53,577 bases of DNA from Rhodospirillales bacterium (lineage in GTDB: Bacteria > Pseudomonadota > Alphaproteobacteria > Rhodospirillales > Shumkoniaceae). Made by a program: the position numbers and the translations under genes. The notes beneath the pieces were generated by a model. That model saw only the letters and a list, made by a program, of their open reading frames with translations. It had not been told where the DNA came from and searched no databases. The stretch covers positions 1 to 53,577 of the forward strand of contig JADHSV010000023.1 of the NCBI GenBank assembly GCA_016776725.1, given 5' to 3'. Positions 27,070-34,331 of the stretch are shown piece by piece; the stretch's first letter is position 1, and each line of letters begins with the position of its first letter.

Positions 27070-27338
27070 TAATACCAACGGCCCTAAGGAATGACTCGCG
27101 CAGATCCCTAAAACAGATCGCCGGGTAGGAGCCGAAGCGCAGGCGATGCCTTTGCATCGTTAAGCTTTCGCGACGCCCTCCGGCGACCTGTTTTTGGGAC
27201 CGGAACGGCGGCATAGCAAGGGTTTCGGACGTCGTCGCGCACGGCTTGCGATGCAAAGGCATCGCGGCGCCGCACGCTCCTAGCCGAAACCCTTGCTATG
27301 CCGTCTCCGCGGGTCATTCCTTAGGGCCGTTGGTATTA
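27070..27338. repeat. Palindromic three-way-junction element, copy B (269 bp)
   Basis: The outer inverted repeat pairs 27070-27100 with 27308-27338 (31 bp, one difference) and begins TAATACCAACGGCCC. Branch 1 pairs 27105-27124 with 27180-27199 (20 bp, two differences) and is capped by CGATGC-CTTT-GCATCG (27144-27159). Branch 2 is a perfect 20-bp stem, 27209-27228 with 27284-27303, capped by CGATGC-AAAG-GCATCG (27249-27264). CGTCGTCG lies at 27230-27237, just after the left strand of branch 2, and CTCCTA just before its right strand, as in copy A. It lies 12 bp beyond the stop of the HAD-family gene and upstream of the 71-residue gene. This is the cleanest of the three copies. Confidence 0.9.
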
Positions 27339-27350
27339 GTTCCAGCACCG

Positions 27351-28097
27351 TTACCCGGCGGCAAGGAACGGGGTCACGTCGTAGTTGTTGCCACGAACCG
27401 TTCGTGGTGTGTCGCAAAGCGGCGTTTTAAAAATGGTATCGGCGTGAAGGAACAGGATTTCGTCATCCTCGTCGGCCGTCACCATGCTTTCGATGTTGCC
27501 CGGTTCGTTGTCGATGACGGCGACGATCCGATAGCCCCGTTCGCGAAAATCGCGAATTCCGACAGCTTTGGTATGCGGGATAAAATGATCCGGGTTTAAG
27601 CCGTTCATCCAAAGAAGGTCGGACGTAAACTCAACCCCGTGTTCGCGCCCCAGGGTGTTCAGGGATTTGACGGTTTCGTCACGGATGATTTCCGGGCGGC
27701 CCGTATTCAGCCCCACGTAGGTATTGGGCTGCGCCTGAAACCAGCGGATAACATCCATGACCCCTGGAAACGGGTGGTGCGCGGCGTTGATCGTATTGTC
27801 CGACCACAGGAATTCGCGATACCAGGGTTCAATGCGTGCGGCGGTCTGGGCGGCAATGCCGAGTGCGTCCATCAGATCGTCGAACAGGTCTTCGTGAATG
27901 TCGATATCCTTGGCGTCGACACCTGCAAAATGGCGAGTGCCGTGTGCGGCGTCATAAGCCTGCAATACGTGTGCGATGATGGGGCGCATGTCGATGATGG
28001 TGCCGTCGATATCGAAGACGATCAGCAGCTTGTCCTCGGGATGGCGTTCACGCAGCATTGCGTAGTGTTCTGCGAGCGCCTTCATCCAGTTGACCAT
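27351..28097 (-). CDS. HAD-superfamily hydrolase
   Basis: A 248-residue protein with HAD motif I in LLIVFDIDGTIIDM near residue 30 (catalytic Asp-x-Asp), motif II in YVGLNTGRPEIIRDE, and motif III/IV in YRIVAVIDNEPGNIESM. The long stretch between motifs I and II forms a helical cap. Substrate is unknown. ATG 28097 was chosen; a longer frame would overlap the upstream ABC gene. It follows the Atm1-like exporter by 26 bp and is probably co-transcribed with it. The C-terminus falls 12 bp short of element B. Confidence 0.85.
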   Translation of the reverse strand: MVNWMKALAEHYAMLRERHPEDKLLIVFDIDGTIIDMRPIIAHVLQAYDAAHGTRHFAGVDAKDIDIHEDLFDDLMDALGIAAQTAARIEPWYREFLWSDNTINAAHHPFPGVMDVIRWFQAQPNTYVGLNTGRPEIIRDETVKSLNTLGREHGVEFTSDLLWMNGLNPDHFIPHTKAVGIRDFRERGYRIVAVIDNEPGNIESMVTADEDDEILFLHADTIFKTPLCDTPRTVRGNNYDVTPFLAAG

Positions 28098-28123
28098 TCG
28101 GTTTTCTCTTTCGGTTTTTGATG

Positions 28124-29989
28124 TTATTCGGCTGCCGCGATGTCCGCGGCGACATTTTCCTCGGCGGTATGTTCGAGCACTTCCCGCGCGCGCGACGCTT
28201 CCTGCTGGCGTGTCCACATTTCGGCATAGACGCCACCCTCGGCGAGTAGCCGCGGGTGATTTCCACGCTCGACGATGAGGCCGCCGTCCAGCACCAGAAT
28301 TTCATCCACGTCGACCACGGTGGAAAGCCGGTGGGCGATGATCAGCGTCGTTCGGTCGGCCGAAACCTCGGCCAATGACGCCTGGATTTCCCGTTCGGTA
28401 TGGGTGTCCAGCGCCGACGTGGCTTCATCGAACAACATGATGCGCGGGTTCTTCAGCAGCGTGCGCGCGATGGCGACCCGCTGTTTCTCGCCGCCCGAAA
28501 GCTTCAGGCCGCGTTCGCCGACCATGGTCTGGTATCCGTCGGGTTGGCTTTGGGCGAAGTCGTGAATGCGCGCCAGCCTTGCGGCACTCTCCACTTCGGC
28601 CGGGCTTGCATCGGGGCGCCCGTAGGCGATGTTGTAATAGACGGTGTCGTTGAAAAGCACCGTGTCCTGCGGAACCATGCCGATGGCGGTGCGCAGCGAA
28701 TTTTGCTCGACCTCGCGAATGTCCTGACCGTCGATCATGATGTGCCCGCCGGTGACGTCGTAAAAGCGGAATAAAAGGCGCGAGATGGTCGACTTTCCGG
28801 CCCCGCTCGGCCCCACGATGGCGACCGATTTTCCGGCTGGAACCGTAAACGAAATGCCGCCCAGTACAGACCGCCTTTCGTCATAGGCGAACGAAACGTT
28901 GTCGAAAACAATTTCACCGCCGTTGACCGAAAGGGGTTCGGCATCCGCTACATCGCTGATTTCGGCGTGCTCCGCCAACAGGCTGAACATCTGGTCCATG
29001 TCGGTCAGCGAGCGTTTGATTTCGCGATAAACGAAGCCCAGGAAATTGAGCGGCATGTAAAGTTGGATCAGGTAGGTGTTGACCAGCACGAAATCGCCGA
29101 TGCTCATGGATCCGCCCGCCACACCGTATCCGGCCATGGTCATGATGGCGATCAACCCGGCGGCGATAATAAAGCCCTGGCCGATATTAAGCATGGCCAG
29201 GGAGGTGCCGCTTTTGACCGCCGCGCTTTCATACTTTTCAAGGGCGGAGTCGAAGCGCCGGGCTTCATGGGCCTCGTTGCCGAAATACTTGACGGTTTCG
29301 AAGTTCAAGAGCGAGTCGACGGCCTTGGTATGGGCTTCGCTGTCGGTTTCGTTCATGATCCGCCGGAACTTGATGCGCCATTCCGTAACCGTCAGCGTCC
29401 AGGTGATATAAAGGGCGATGGTGCCGAAGGTAACAAGCGCGTACCACACCGAATACAGCGACCACAAAATTCCGCATACCAGCACGATTTCGAACAGCGT
29501 CGGCAGGATGTTGAACAACATGAAGTTGAGCAAAAACTCGATACCGCGTACGCCGCGTTCTATGGCGCGGCTGATGCCGCCGGTTTTTCGGTCCAGATGA
29601 AATCTAAGCGACAGGCGGTGCAAATGTTTGAAGGTGGAGAGGGCCGCCTGGCGCACGGCGCGCTGACCGACCTTGGCAAACACAGCGTCCCTAAGCTCAC
29701 CAAATGTCTGGGCAAGAATACGGGCCCCGCCATAACCGAACAGTAGCGCAATCGGCACCGCAACAACGGCCGCGGTATCGCCGGAAAGAACGTCCACCAC
29801 CTGCTTGTAGAATACCGGAACGACCACGTTGGCGACCTTCGCCAATGCCAGCAGACTTAGCGCAATCACGACCCTTGCGCGCAGCCCGATTGCGCCGGGT
29901 GGCCACAAATAGGGCAGCAAAGTGCGGATCGTTTTCAGGTCCTTGCGGGAGCCCTGGAGTTGCGGCATGGGGTCGCGGTGTCCGGCCAT
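28124..29989 (-). CDS. Atm1-type ABC exporter (fused permease and ATPase)
   Basis: This 621-residue half-transporter works as a homodimer. Residues 20-320 form the membrane domain; KVANVVVPVFYKQVVDVLSG and RAIERGVRGIEFLLNFMLFN are hallmarks of Atm1/HMT1-like exporters. The ATPase shows Walker A GPSGAGKSTISRL, signature LSGGEKQRVAIART and Walker B RIMLFDEATSALD. Relatives export glutathione persulfide or metal-glutathione conjugates and matter for iron-sulfur cluster and heavy-metal homeostasis, a plausible fit for an organism with sulfur oxidation genes. The C-terminal 30 residues are acidic and Ala-rich (ENVAADIAAAE), a common variable tail. Confidence 0.94.
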   Translation of the reverse strand: MAGHRDPMPQLQGSRKDLKTIRTLLPYLWPPGAIGLRARVVIALSLLALAKVANVVVPVFYKQVVDVLSGDTAAVVAVPIALLFGYGGARILAQTFGELRDAVFAKVGQRAVRQAALSTFKHLHRLSLRFHLDRKTGGISRAIERGVRGIEFLLNFMLFNILPTLFEIVLVCGILWSLYSVWYALVTFGTIALYITWTLTVTEWRIKFRRIMNETDSEAHTKAVDSLLNFETVKYFGNEAHEARRFDSALEKYESAAVKSGTSLAMLNIGQGFIIAAGLIAIMTMAGYGVAGGSMSIGDFVLVNTYLIQLYMPLNFLGFVYREIKRSLTDMDQMFSLLAEHAEISDVADAEPLSVNGGEIVFDNVSFAYDERRSVLGGISFTVPAGKSVAIVGPSGAGKSTISRLLFRFYDVTGGHIMIDGQDIREVEQNSLRTAIGMVPQDTVLFNDTVYYNIAYGRPDASPAEVESAARLARIHDFAQSQPDGYQTMVGERGLKLSGGEKQRVAIARTLLKNPRIMLFDEATSALDTHTEREIQASLAEVSADRTTLIIAHRLSTVVDVDEILVLDGGLIVERGNHPRLLAEGGVYAEMWTRQQEASRAREVLEHTAEENVAADIAAAE

Positions 29990-30143
29990 GAAGTGCTTTC
30001 GTTTGTTTTTTCGGTTTCGCTGTCGCTGTCGGGTTCAATATGGGGTTGCCGGGGTCCGCTTGCCAAGCGTCTACGCTCCGCGCCCATGGACGCGTGCATC
30101 TTGACCGTATTTAGCCGTGAATGGCTTGCCGTCCCAAAACCCT

Positions 30144-30353
30144 TTATTCGATAACCGACAGGTTGTCGGCCGAAGGCCGTCCGCTTCCGTCGGTGACCAT
30201 TTCAAATTCGAGCTTCTGTCCTTCGATCAGGCTGGATAGCCCCGCCTTTTCCACGGCGGTGATATGAACGAAGGCGTCCTTCCCGCCGCTTTCCTGTTCG
30301 ATGAAGCCATATCCTTTGCGGGTGTTGAACCACTTTACCGTACCAACTGGCAT
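30144..30353 (-). CDS. Cold-shock domain protein
   Basis: A 69-residue single cold-shock domain that binds single-stranded nucleic acid. MPVGTVKWFNTRKGYGFIEQ contains the RNP1-like motif KGYGFI, and DAFVHITAVEKAGL contains the RNP2-like motif. The start is fixed by the family N-terminus; a longer upstream frame contains no domain. The roughly 100 bp before it, with a basic hypothetical frame, probably form its 5' leader, as is usual for csp genes. It sits downstream of the metacaspase gene on the same strand. Confidence 0.95.
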   Translation of the reverse strand: MPVGTVKWFNTRKGYGFIEQESGGKDAFVHITAVEKAGLSSLIEGQKLEFEMVTDGSGRPSADNLSVIE

Positions 30354-30471
30354 GACGTTCTCGCTTGCTAAGGGGTGTGCTTCGGTGCGCCGGATAAACA
30401 TGGCGCGAAGTGAAATAGCGTACTCCCGCGCAACAAAGCGAGGCAACAGCAAAAGGTTGACGGGGACGGCC

Positions 30472-31905
30472 CTAATTTATCGCGCCCCAGCCGCCCTGCG
30501 CCGGTGGTTGGGCGGGCGCTTGCGGTTGAAGCGGCGCCGCCGGTTGTCCCCATCCGCCGCCGCCGCTAAGCGGGTCGACCGGGGCCGGAGGAGGGGCAGG
30601 CCTTGCGGCTGCCTGTTCGGCGCCGCAGCCCGGCCGCATTTCGCCGCACACCGATGGGCGTCCGCTATAGCCCGAGAAGTGGCGGACGATTTCCGTGTAG
30701 TTCAATTTCGGGCAGTAGTGTTTCAGCAGGCAATTGTTACGCTGTGGCCGCCAGGTCCAGGACACGCAGTTTTCGTCCTTGGCGCAAATATTATGGCATT
30801 CCTCGGGCGACGCGGCGGAGTGGCCGATGTAGTTGAGGCCGACAAACATTCCCCGCCAGTAGGGCAGGCCATTGTATTTGCCCGCCACCGGTCCGGCGTT
30901 GGATGGCTTGGCACAGGCCATCGACGGACCTTGTTGCGCCGGTTGGGCCGGAGGGCTCGGAGGCTGGTCCGAAGGTTGCGCCGTGGGGAAGTACACGGTG
31001 GGTTGCGGCACGCCGGGATTTACCGCGGTCGGCTGTCCGCCGGGCGTCGTAGGCGGCGGCTGTGTTGTTGTTGTTGTCGAAGCGCCCGGCGAGACCATCG
31101 ACACGTTCATTTCATAAAACGGGGTGTGTCTGTATTTGTTGTTCAAATAGAGCTTTTGCCCGGCTCCGTTTTTCATCAAGCGCCGCCAGCTGGGTTTGGA
31201 TTTTGCAGCTTCGTCGTGCAGGGCCTTTAGGAAGGACAGCGTGAACAGGCTTCCCTTGGAGGTCGCGGTCGAGGTTTCGCCGGGGATCGACGAGGTTGCG
31301 ACGACGAATCCGACGCTTTTCAGGAACAGAGTTTTATAGGCGTCGGGATTAGGCAAGGATTTGGCCCGGTATTGGTCGGCTTGGCTGACCGTAATATTGG
31401 CCACGTTGTTGCAGGCGTCGGTCAGTGCAATGGTCAGGCGCGCGCCCTTGGCCTTGAGGGTCTGGATGACCCAGGCGTAATCCAGCGGCGTGTTGGAATG
31501 GAAATAGAAGAACGGCCATTTATAGGTCTTTTGTTTGGTGCGAAAGCCATGACCGGAATAATAAAAAAGAATGACGTCGTCGGCGCCGACTTTAAGGCTG
31601 TTGATTGCCGCGCCCACTTTGTCGAGCTTGAATTTATTTCCGCGCAATACGGTCTTGCGCACATTAAGCCCGGTCATCTTGGCGATCTGGCTAAGTTCCT
31701 TTTCGATCAGCGTACGGTCGAGATCGACCATGCGGCCGATGCTCTTGTCGTCGGAATCGATGACCAGAATGGCATGAAGATTGGCCGCCCATGCGCCCAT
31801 GGGCGCGGCCAGGAAAATCATGAGAAACAGCAGTGGCAATATCCGGTCCCAAACCGGGTGGCGACCATCAGGCCCGCCTGATTTAGCAGTTTCCAACTTA
31901 CCCAT
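30472..31905 (-). CDS. Exported metacaspase-like protease with PAN/apple domain
   Basis: A 477-residue protein. A signal peptide ends near AWA at residue 40. Residues 42-280 form a caspase-like (peptidase C14) domain, with catalytic His119 in FYYSGHGF and Cys165 in TDACNNVA. A Pro/Thr-rich linker follows, with a TTTTTQPPP run. Residues about 330-425 are a cysteine-rich PAN/apple-like domain (GLNYIGHSAASPEECHNIC, ENCVSWTW, NNCLLK). A Pro/Gly/Ala-rich tail ends the protein. PAN domains bind proteins or carbohydrates, so this could be a secreted or surface-tethered regulated protease. The start at MGKLETA gives a clean signal peptide. No inhibitor or partner gene is adjacent. Confidence 0.82.
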   Translation of the reverse strand: MGKLETAKSGGPDGRHPVWDRILPLLFLMIFLAAPMGAWAANLHAILVIDSDDKSIGRMVDLDRTLIEKELSQIAKMTGLNVRKTVLRGNKFKLDKVGAAINSLKVGADDVILFYYSGHGFRTKQKTYKWPFFYFHSNTPLDYAWVIQTLKAKGARLTIALTDACNNVANITVSQADQYRAKSLPNPDAYKTLFLKSVGFVVATSSIPGETSTATSKGSLFTLSFLKALHDEAAKSKPSWRRLMKNGAGQKLYLNNKYRHTPFYEMNVSMVSPGASTTTTTQPPPTTPGGQPTAVNPGVPQPTVYFPTAQPSDQPPSPPAQPAQQGPSMACAKPSNAGPVAGKYNGLPYWRGMFVGLNYIGHSAASPEECHNICAKDENCVSWTWRPQRNNCLLKHYCPKLNYTEIVRHFSGYSGRPSVCGEMRPGCGAEQAAARPAPPPAPVDPLSGGGGWGQPAAPLQPQAPAQPPAQGGWGAIN

Positions 31906-31995
31906 TACCGCCCCCGCTTTTGAAAATTTCGACCGTTGTTTTCCCGCACGCGTCTTTTTGTGATATGGGAAGGATAACACCGGAATTGAAACTCC

Positions 31996-32262
31996 AGTGG
32001 ATAGAATCTAACATATAGCGCCCATACGACGGCTTCCCGAGTTCGTCCGGGAAGGCGTTCGGTGCGTGGTGATGCTTTCGCATCACGAGCATCGGACAAC
32101 GCATCCGGCGAGCTTGGGTAGCCGCCCTGCGGGTCCCATATCCCGGTTTCTCTGTGCGTCGAGCGCCCTTGACGATGCATAAGGCATCGCCAGCGGCCAC
32201 TCTCCTTCCGAGAAACCGGGATATGGGATCGTATGGGTGCTATATGTTAGATTTTATCCACT
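31996..32262. repeat. Palindromic three-way-junction element, copy C (267 bp)
   Basis: The outer inverted repeat pairs 31996-32029 with 32229-32262 (34 bp, two differences, both transitions) and begins AGTGGATAGAATCTAAC. Branch 1 pairs 32030-32050 with 32105-32124, with three differences and one bulge, and carries GTGATGC-TTTC-GCATCAC (32069-32086). Branch 2 is a perfect 19-bp stem, 32134-32152 with 32210-32228, capped by CGATGC-ATAAG-GCATCG (32173-32189). GGACAACG (32094) matches GGAACAACG of copy A, and CTCCTT (32202) corresponds to CTCCTA of A and B. It occupies most of the space between the divergent metacaspase gene and the 160-residue gene, so it could affect promoters on both sides. 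Confidence 0.87.
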
Positions 32263-32318
32263 ACAATCGGGCCGCGGTGTTCGCGGTGCAATAAAAGAGA
32301 AAAGGCGGACGTATCCCA

Positions 32319-32801
32319 ATGGCGAATATTATTGGCAGGCTTTTTGACAAATGGGCCGGTGGGCGGCAACGCAAGGATCTCGTAACTTTTCTCGGCACCC
32401 TGCGCAGGATGGACGACGCCCAGGTCGGATTTATCGTCGCGTCCGCTTCCGATGTCCGGCACAATCTGGCCGAACTTCACGGTGTTGACCTGATGGATCC
32501 GGCGCAAGCGAACGCCGACAACCCCAAGCTGATGTTCGAATTCACCACCCAAATCTTCAACCTGCAGCGCAAGAAAAAAGCGCAGGAAGCGGCCGTCCTG
32601 TCCGTGTGGGTGCACACGCTGCGCGTTCCCTTGCGCCCTGAATTGAGTGAGCTGGGCATCGAAATGTGGGCCGAACTGGCCCGCGGGTTTCCCCATATCG
32701 AACGGGCCGTTGCCGATTTCAAGGAACAATCGGGCATGGAAATGAGAACTGCCGGAGCCGACAGTTTTCCATCCGGAATGTCCCCGAAATCCGCAACGTA
32801 A
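32319..32801 (+). CDS. Unrecognised 160-residue soluble protein
   Basis: The product is acidic to neutral and mostly helical, with no signal peptide or membrane segment. Segments such as RRMDDAQVGFIVASASDVRH, MFEFTTQIFNLQRKKKAQEA and AVLSVWVHTLRVPLRPELSE look like real coding. I do not recognise the family and see no catalytic motif. The gene starts 56 bp after element C and is divergent from the metacaspase gene. Its 3' end converges on a lipoprotein gene with a 20-bp gap. Confidence 0.6.
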   Translation: MANIIGRLFDKWAGGRQRKDLVTFLGTLRRMDDAQVGFIVASASDVRHNLAELHGVDLMDPAQANADNPKLMFEFTTQIFNLQRKKKAQEAAVLSVWVHTLRVPLRPELSELGIEMWAELARGFPHIERAVADFKEQSGMEMRTAGADSFPSGMSPKSAT

Positions 32802-32821
32802 AGCAGGCTGTTGGAGTCTTT

Positions 32822-33190
32822 CTAGGCCCCGTGCGCGCAATTCTTCCGGATTAAGACCTTTTCGATGGTTTCGGATTCGCCCTTCAGGCGAGAGTATTCG
32901 GCGGCTTCCGAACCGTCCCCACCTTCGAGGAAAAACAGCGCCGGCCAAAAAAGAACCATGCCAATGGCCATTTGTGCCTGATCGTTCCCCGCAAGTTTTC
33001 GCAAGGACGCGTGCAGGTCGTTTTTTCGCCGGTCAACCCGGTTCAGTTCCGCGCTCAATTGTGTGCAGGAATATGATTCGTACTGCGTCGGCGAAATATA
33101 GGCTGCGCCCAGCTTGTCGGGCTGCGTTGCACACCCCGTCAAAACGATGCCGGAAATCGCGCTGATTATTATTTTTGAGGCTAACCGCAT
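32822..33190 (-). CDS. Small lipoprotein of unknown function
   Basis: A 122-residue protein with a lipoprotein signal: a hydrophobic run ends in the lipobox LTGC at residues 17-20, followed by ATQPD. Mature segments ISPTQYESYSCTQLSAELN and VDRRKNDLHASLRKLAGND are helical, with a hydrophobic piece AIGMVLFWPALFFLEGGDG and a closing Cys near RKNCAHGA. Similar small lipoproteins with an early YxxYSC and a late Cys are common in proteobacteria without known function. Asp is absent at +2, so it should be sorted to the outer membrane. Confidence 0.7.
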   Translation of the reverse strand: MRLASKIIISAISGIVLTGCATQPDKLGAAYISPTQYESYSCTQLSAELNRVDRRKNDLHASLRKLAGNDQAQMAIGMVLFWPALFFLEGGDGSEAAEYSRLKGESETIEKVLIRKNCAHGA

Positions 33191-33422
33191 TTCACTCCCC
33201 TAATTTCAGATGTTATTATGGGTAACTATCCATGAGAACTAACACCCAGAGCGTGTAAACGCAATGATGGTGTGAATAAAGTAAAAAACTCGCAAAAAGA
33301 CCTGTCGACATAGGATCGGAGACGAGGGATGTTCGATTCTCTCCACGCGCCGATTGCTTTTGCAGCAATCCGCAGCCATGATCGCGCGAAATTCCGGCAG
33401 ACAGTGACCGGCAAGCGGAAAT

Positions 33423-34331
33423 ATGCCTCAGCCTTTACCCACCGAAACCCAAAGCGCCACTCTCTCGCCCACCATGAAGGGCATCATATATATGGTGCTG
33501 GCGATGTTGATTATTCCGTTCAACGACGGCATTGCCAAAGCGTTGACGGCGCGTTATCCGGTGGCCGAAATCGTCTGGGCCCGCTACCTTTTTCATTTCC
33601 TTCTGTTGCTGCCGCTCATTGCCTGGAAGAACGGTCTACCCTCGCTCAGACCTAAACGCATCTGGCTGCATCTGTTGCGAGGCGCCTTCACGGTGTTTGC
33701 CACGTTCTTCTTCTTTTGGGGGCTGTCCACCCTGCCCATGGCCGATACCCTCGCTTTGCTGTTCTGTTACCCTTTATTCATTACCGCCATGTCGCCGATT
33801 TTTTTGGGCGAGAAGGTTGGGCTGCGCCGATGGGCAGCGGTTATTGCCGGAATGGCCGGGGTCCTGGTTATTATTCGACCGGGCGGCGACGTGTTCCAGT
33901 GGTCGAGCCTGTTTGGCGTCGCAGCGGGGCTGAGCATGGCCTGCTACTGGATCGTCACACGGCGCGTGTCAGCCAGCGCACCGCCGCTGGTGGCGGCCGC
34001 TTATGCCGCTGTTTTCGGGGTGCTCTTCATGCCCATTATTTTTCCCGGTGGATGGGTCGTTCCCAGCGCCGCCGATGTGGGGCTGGTGGCGATCATGGGG
34101 GGCATTGCGGCGGCGTTCCATCTGTTGGTGGTCAAGGCCCTGGAATTCGGACAGGCCTCCGTGCTGGCCCCCTTCGGATACACGGAAATCATCATGGCGA
34201 CCACCATCGGATACGTGGTCTTCGGCGATTTTCCCGACCCCCTTACCTGGACGGGCATCGCCATTGTCATCGGGGCGGGGGTCTACATTTCCCTGCGTGA
34301 ACGTAAGCAAAAAGAGGGCGCAAGCGCTTGA
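33423..34331 (+). CDS. EamA-family (DMT superfamily) permease
   Basis: A 302-residue protein with ten membrane segments in two EamA repeats. FNDGIAKALTARYPVAEIVW and FWGLSTLPMADTLALLFCYP mark the first repeat; KALEFGQASVLAPFGYTEII marks the second. It resembles the other EamA gene at 25664-26533 in layout but not closely enough to be a recent copy. A start at MKGIIYMVLAML, 17 codons later, is also possible. The gene overlaps the next gene, a fused kinase, by 4 bases (TTGA), so both are probably co-translated. The substrate is unknown. Confidence 0.9.
   Translation: MPQPLPTETQSATLSPTMKGIIYMVLAMLIIPFNDGIAKALTARYPVAEIVWARYLFHFLLLLPLIAWKNGLPSLRPKRIWLHLLRGAFTVFATFFFFWGLSTLPMADTLALLFCYPLFITAMSPIFLGEKVGLRRWAAVIAGMAGVLVIIRPGGDVFQWSSLFGVAAGLSMACYWIVTRRVSASAPPLVAAAYAAVFGVLFMPIIFPGGWVVPSAADVGLVAIMGGIAAAFHLLVVKALEFGQASVLAPFGYTEIIMATTIGYVVFGDFPDPLTWTGIAIVIGAGVYISLRERKQKEGASA

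Noticed and set aside
27070..27338. CRISPR or REP/BIME or IS element for the palindromic copies
   Set aside because: No array of direct repeats, no transposase and no target duplication visible. The 266-269 bp T-shape differs from 20-40 bp REP units.
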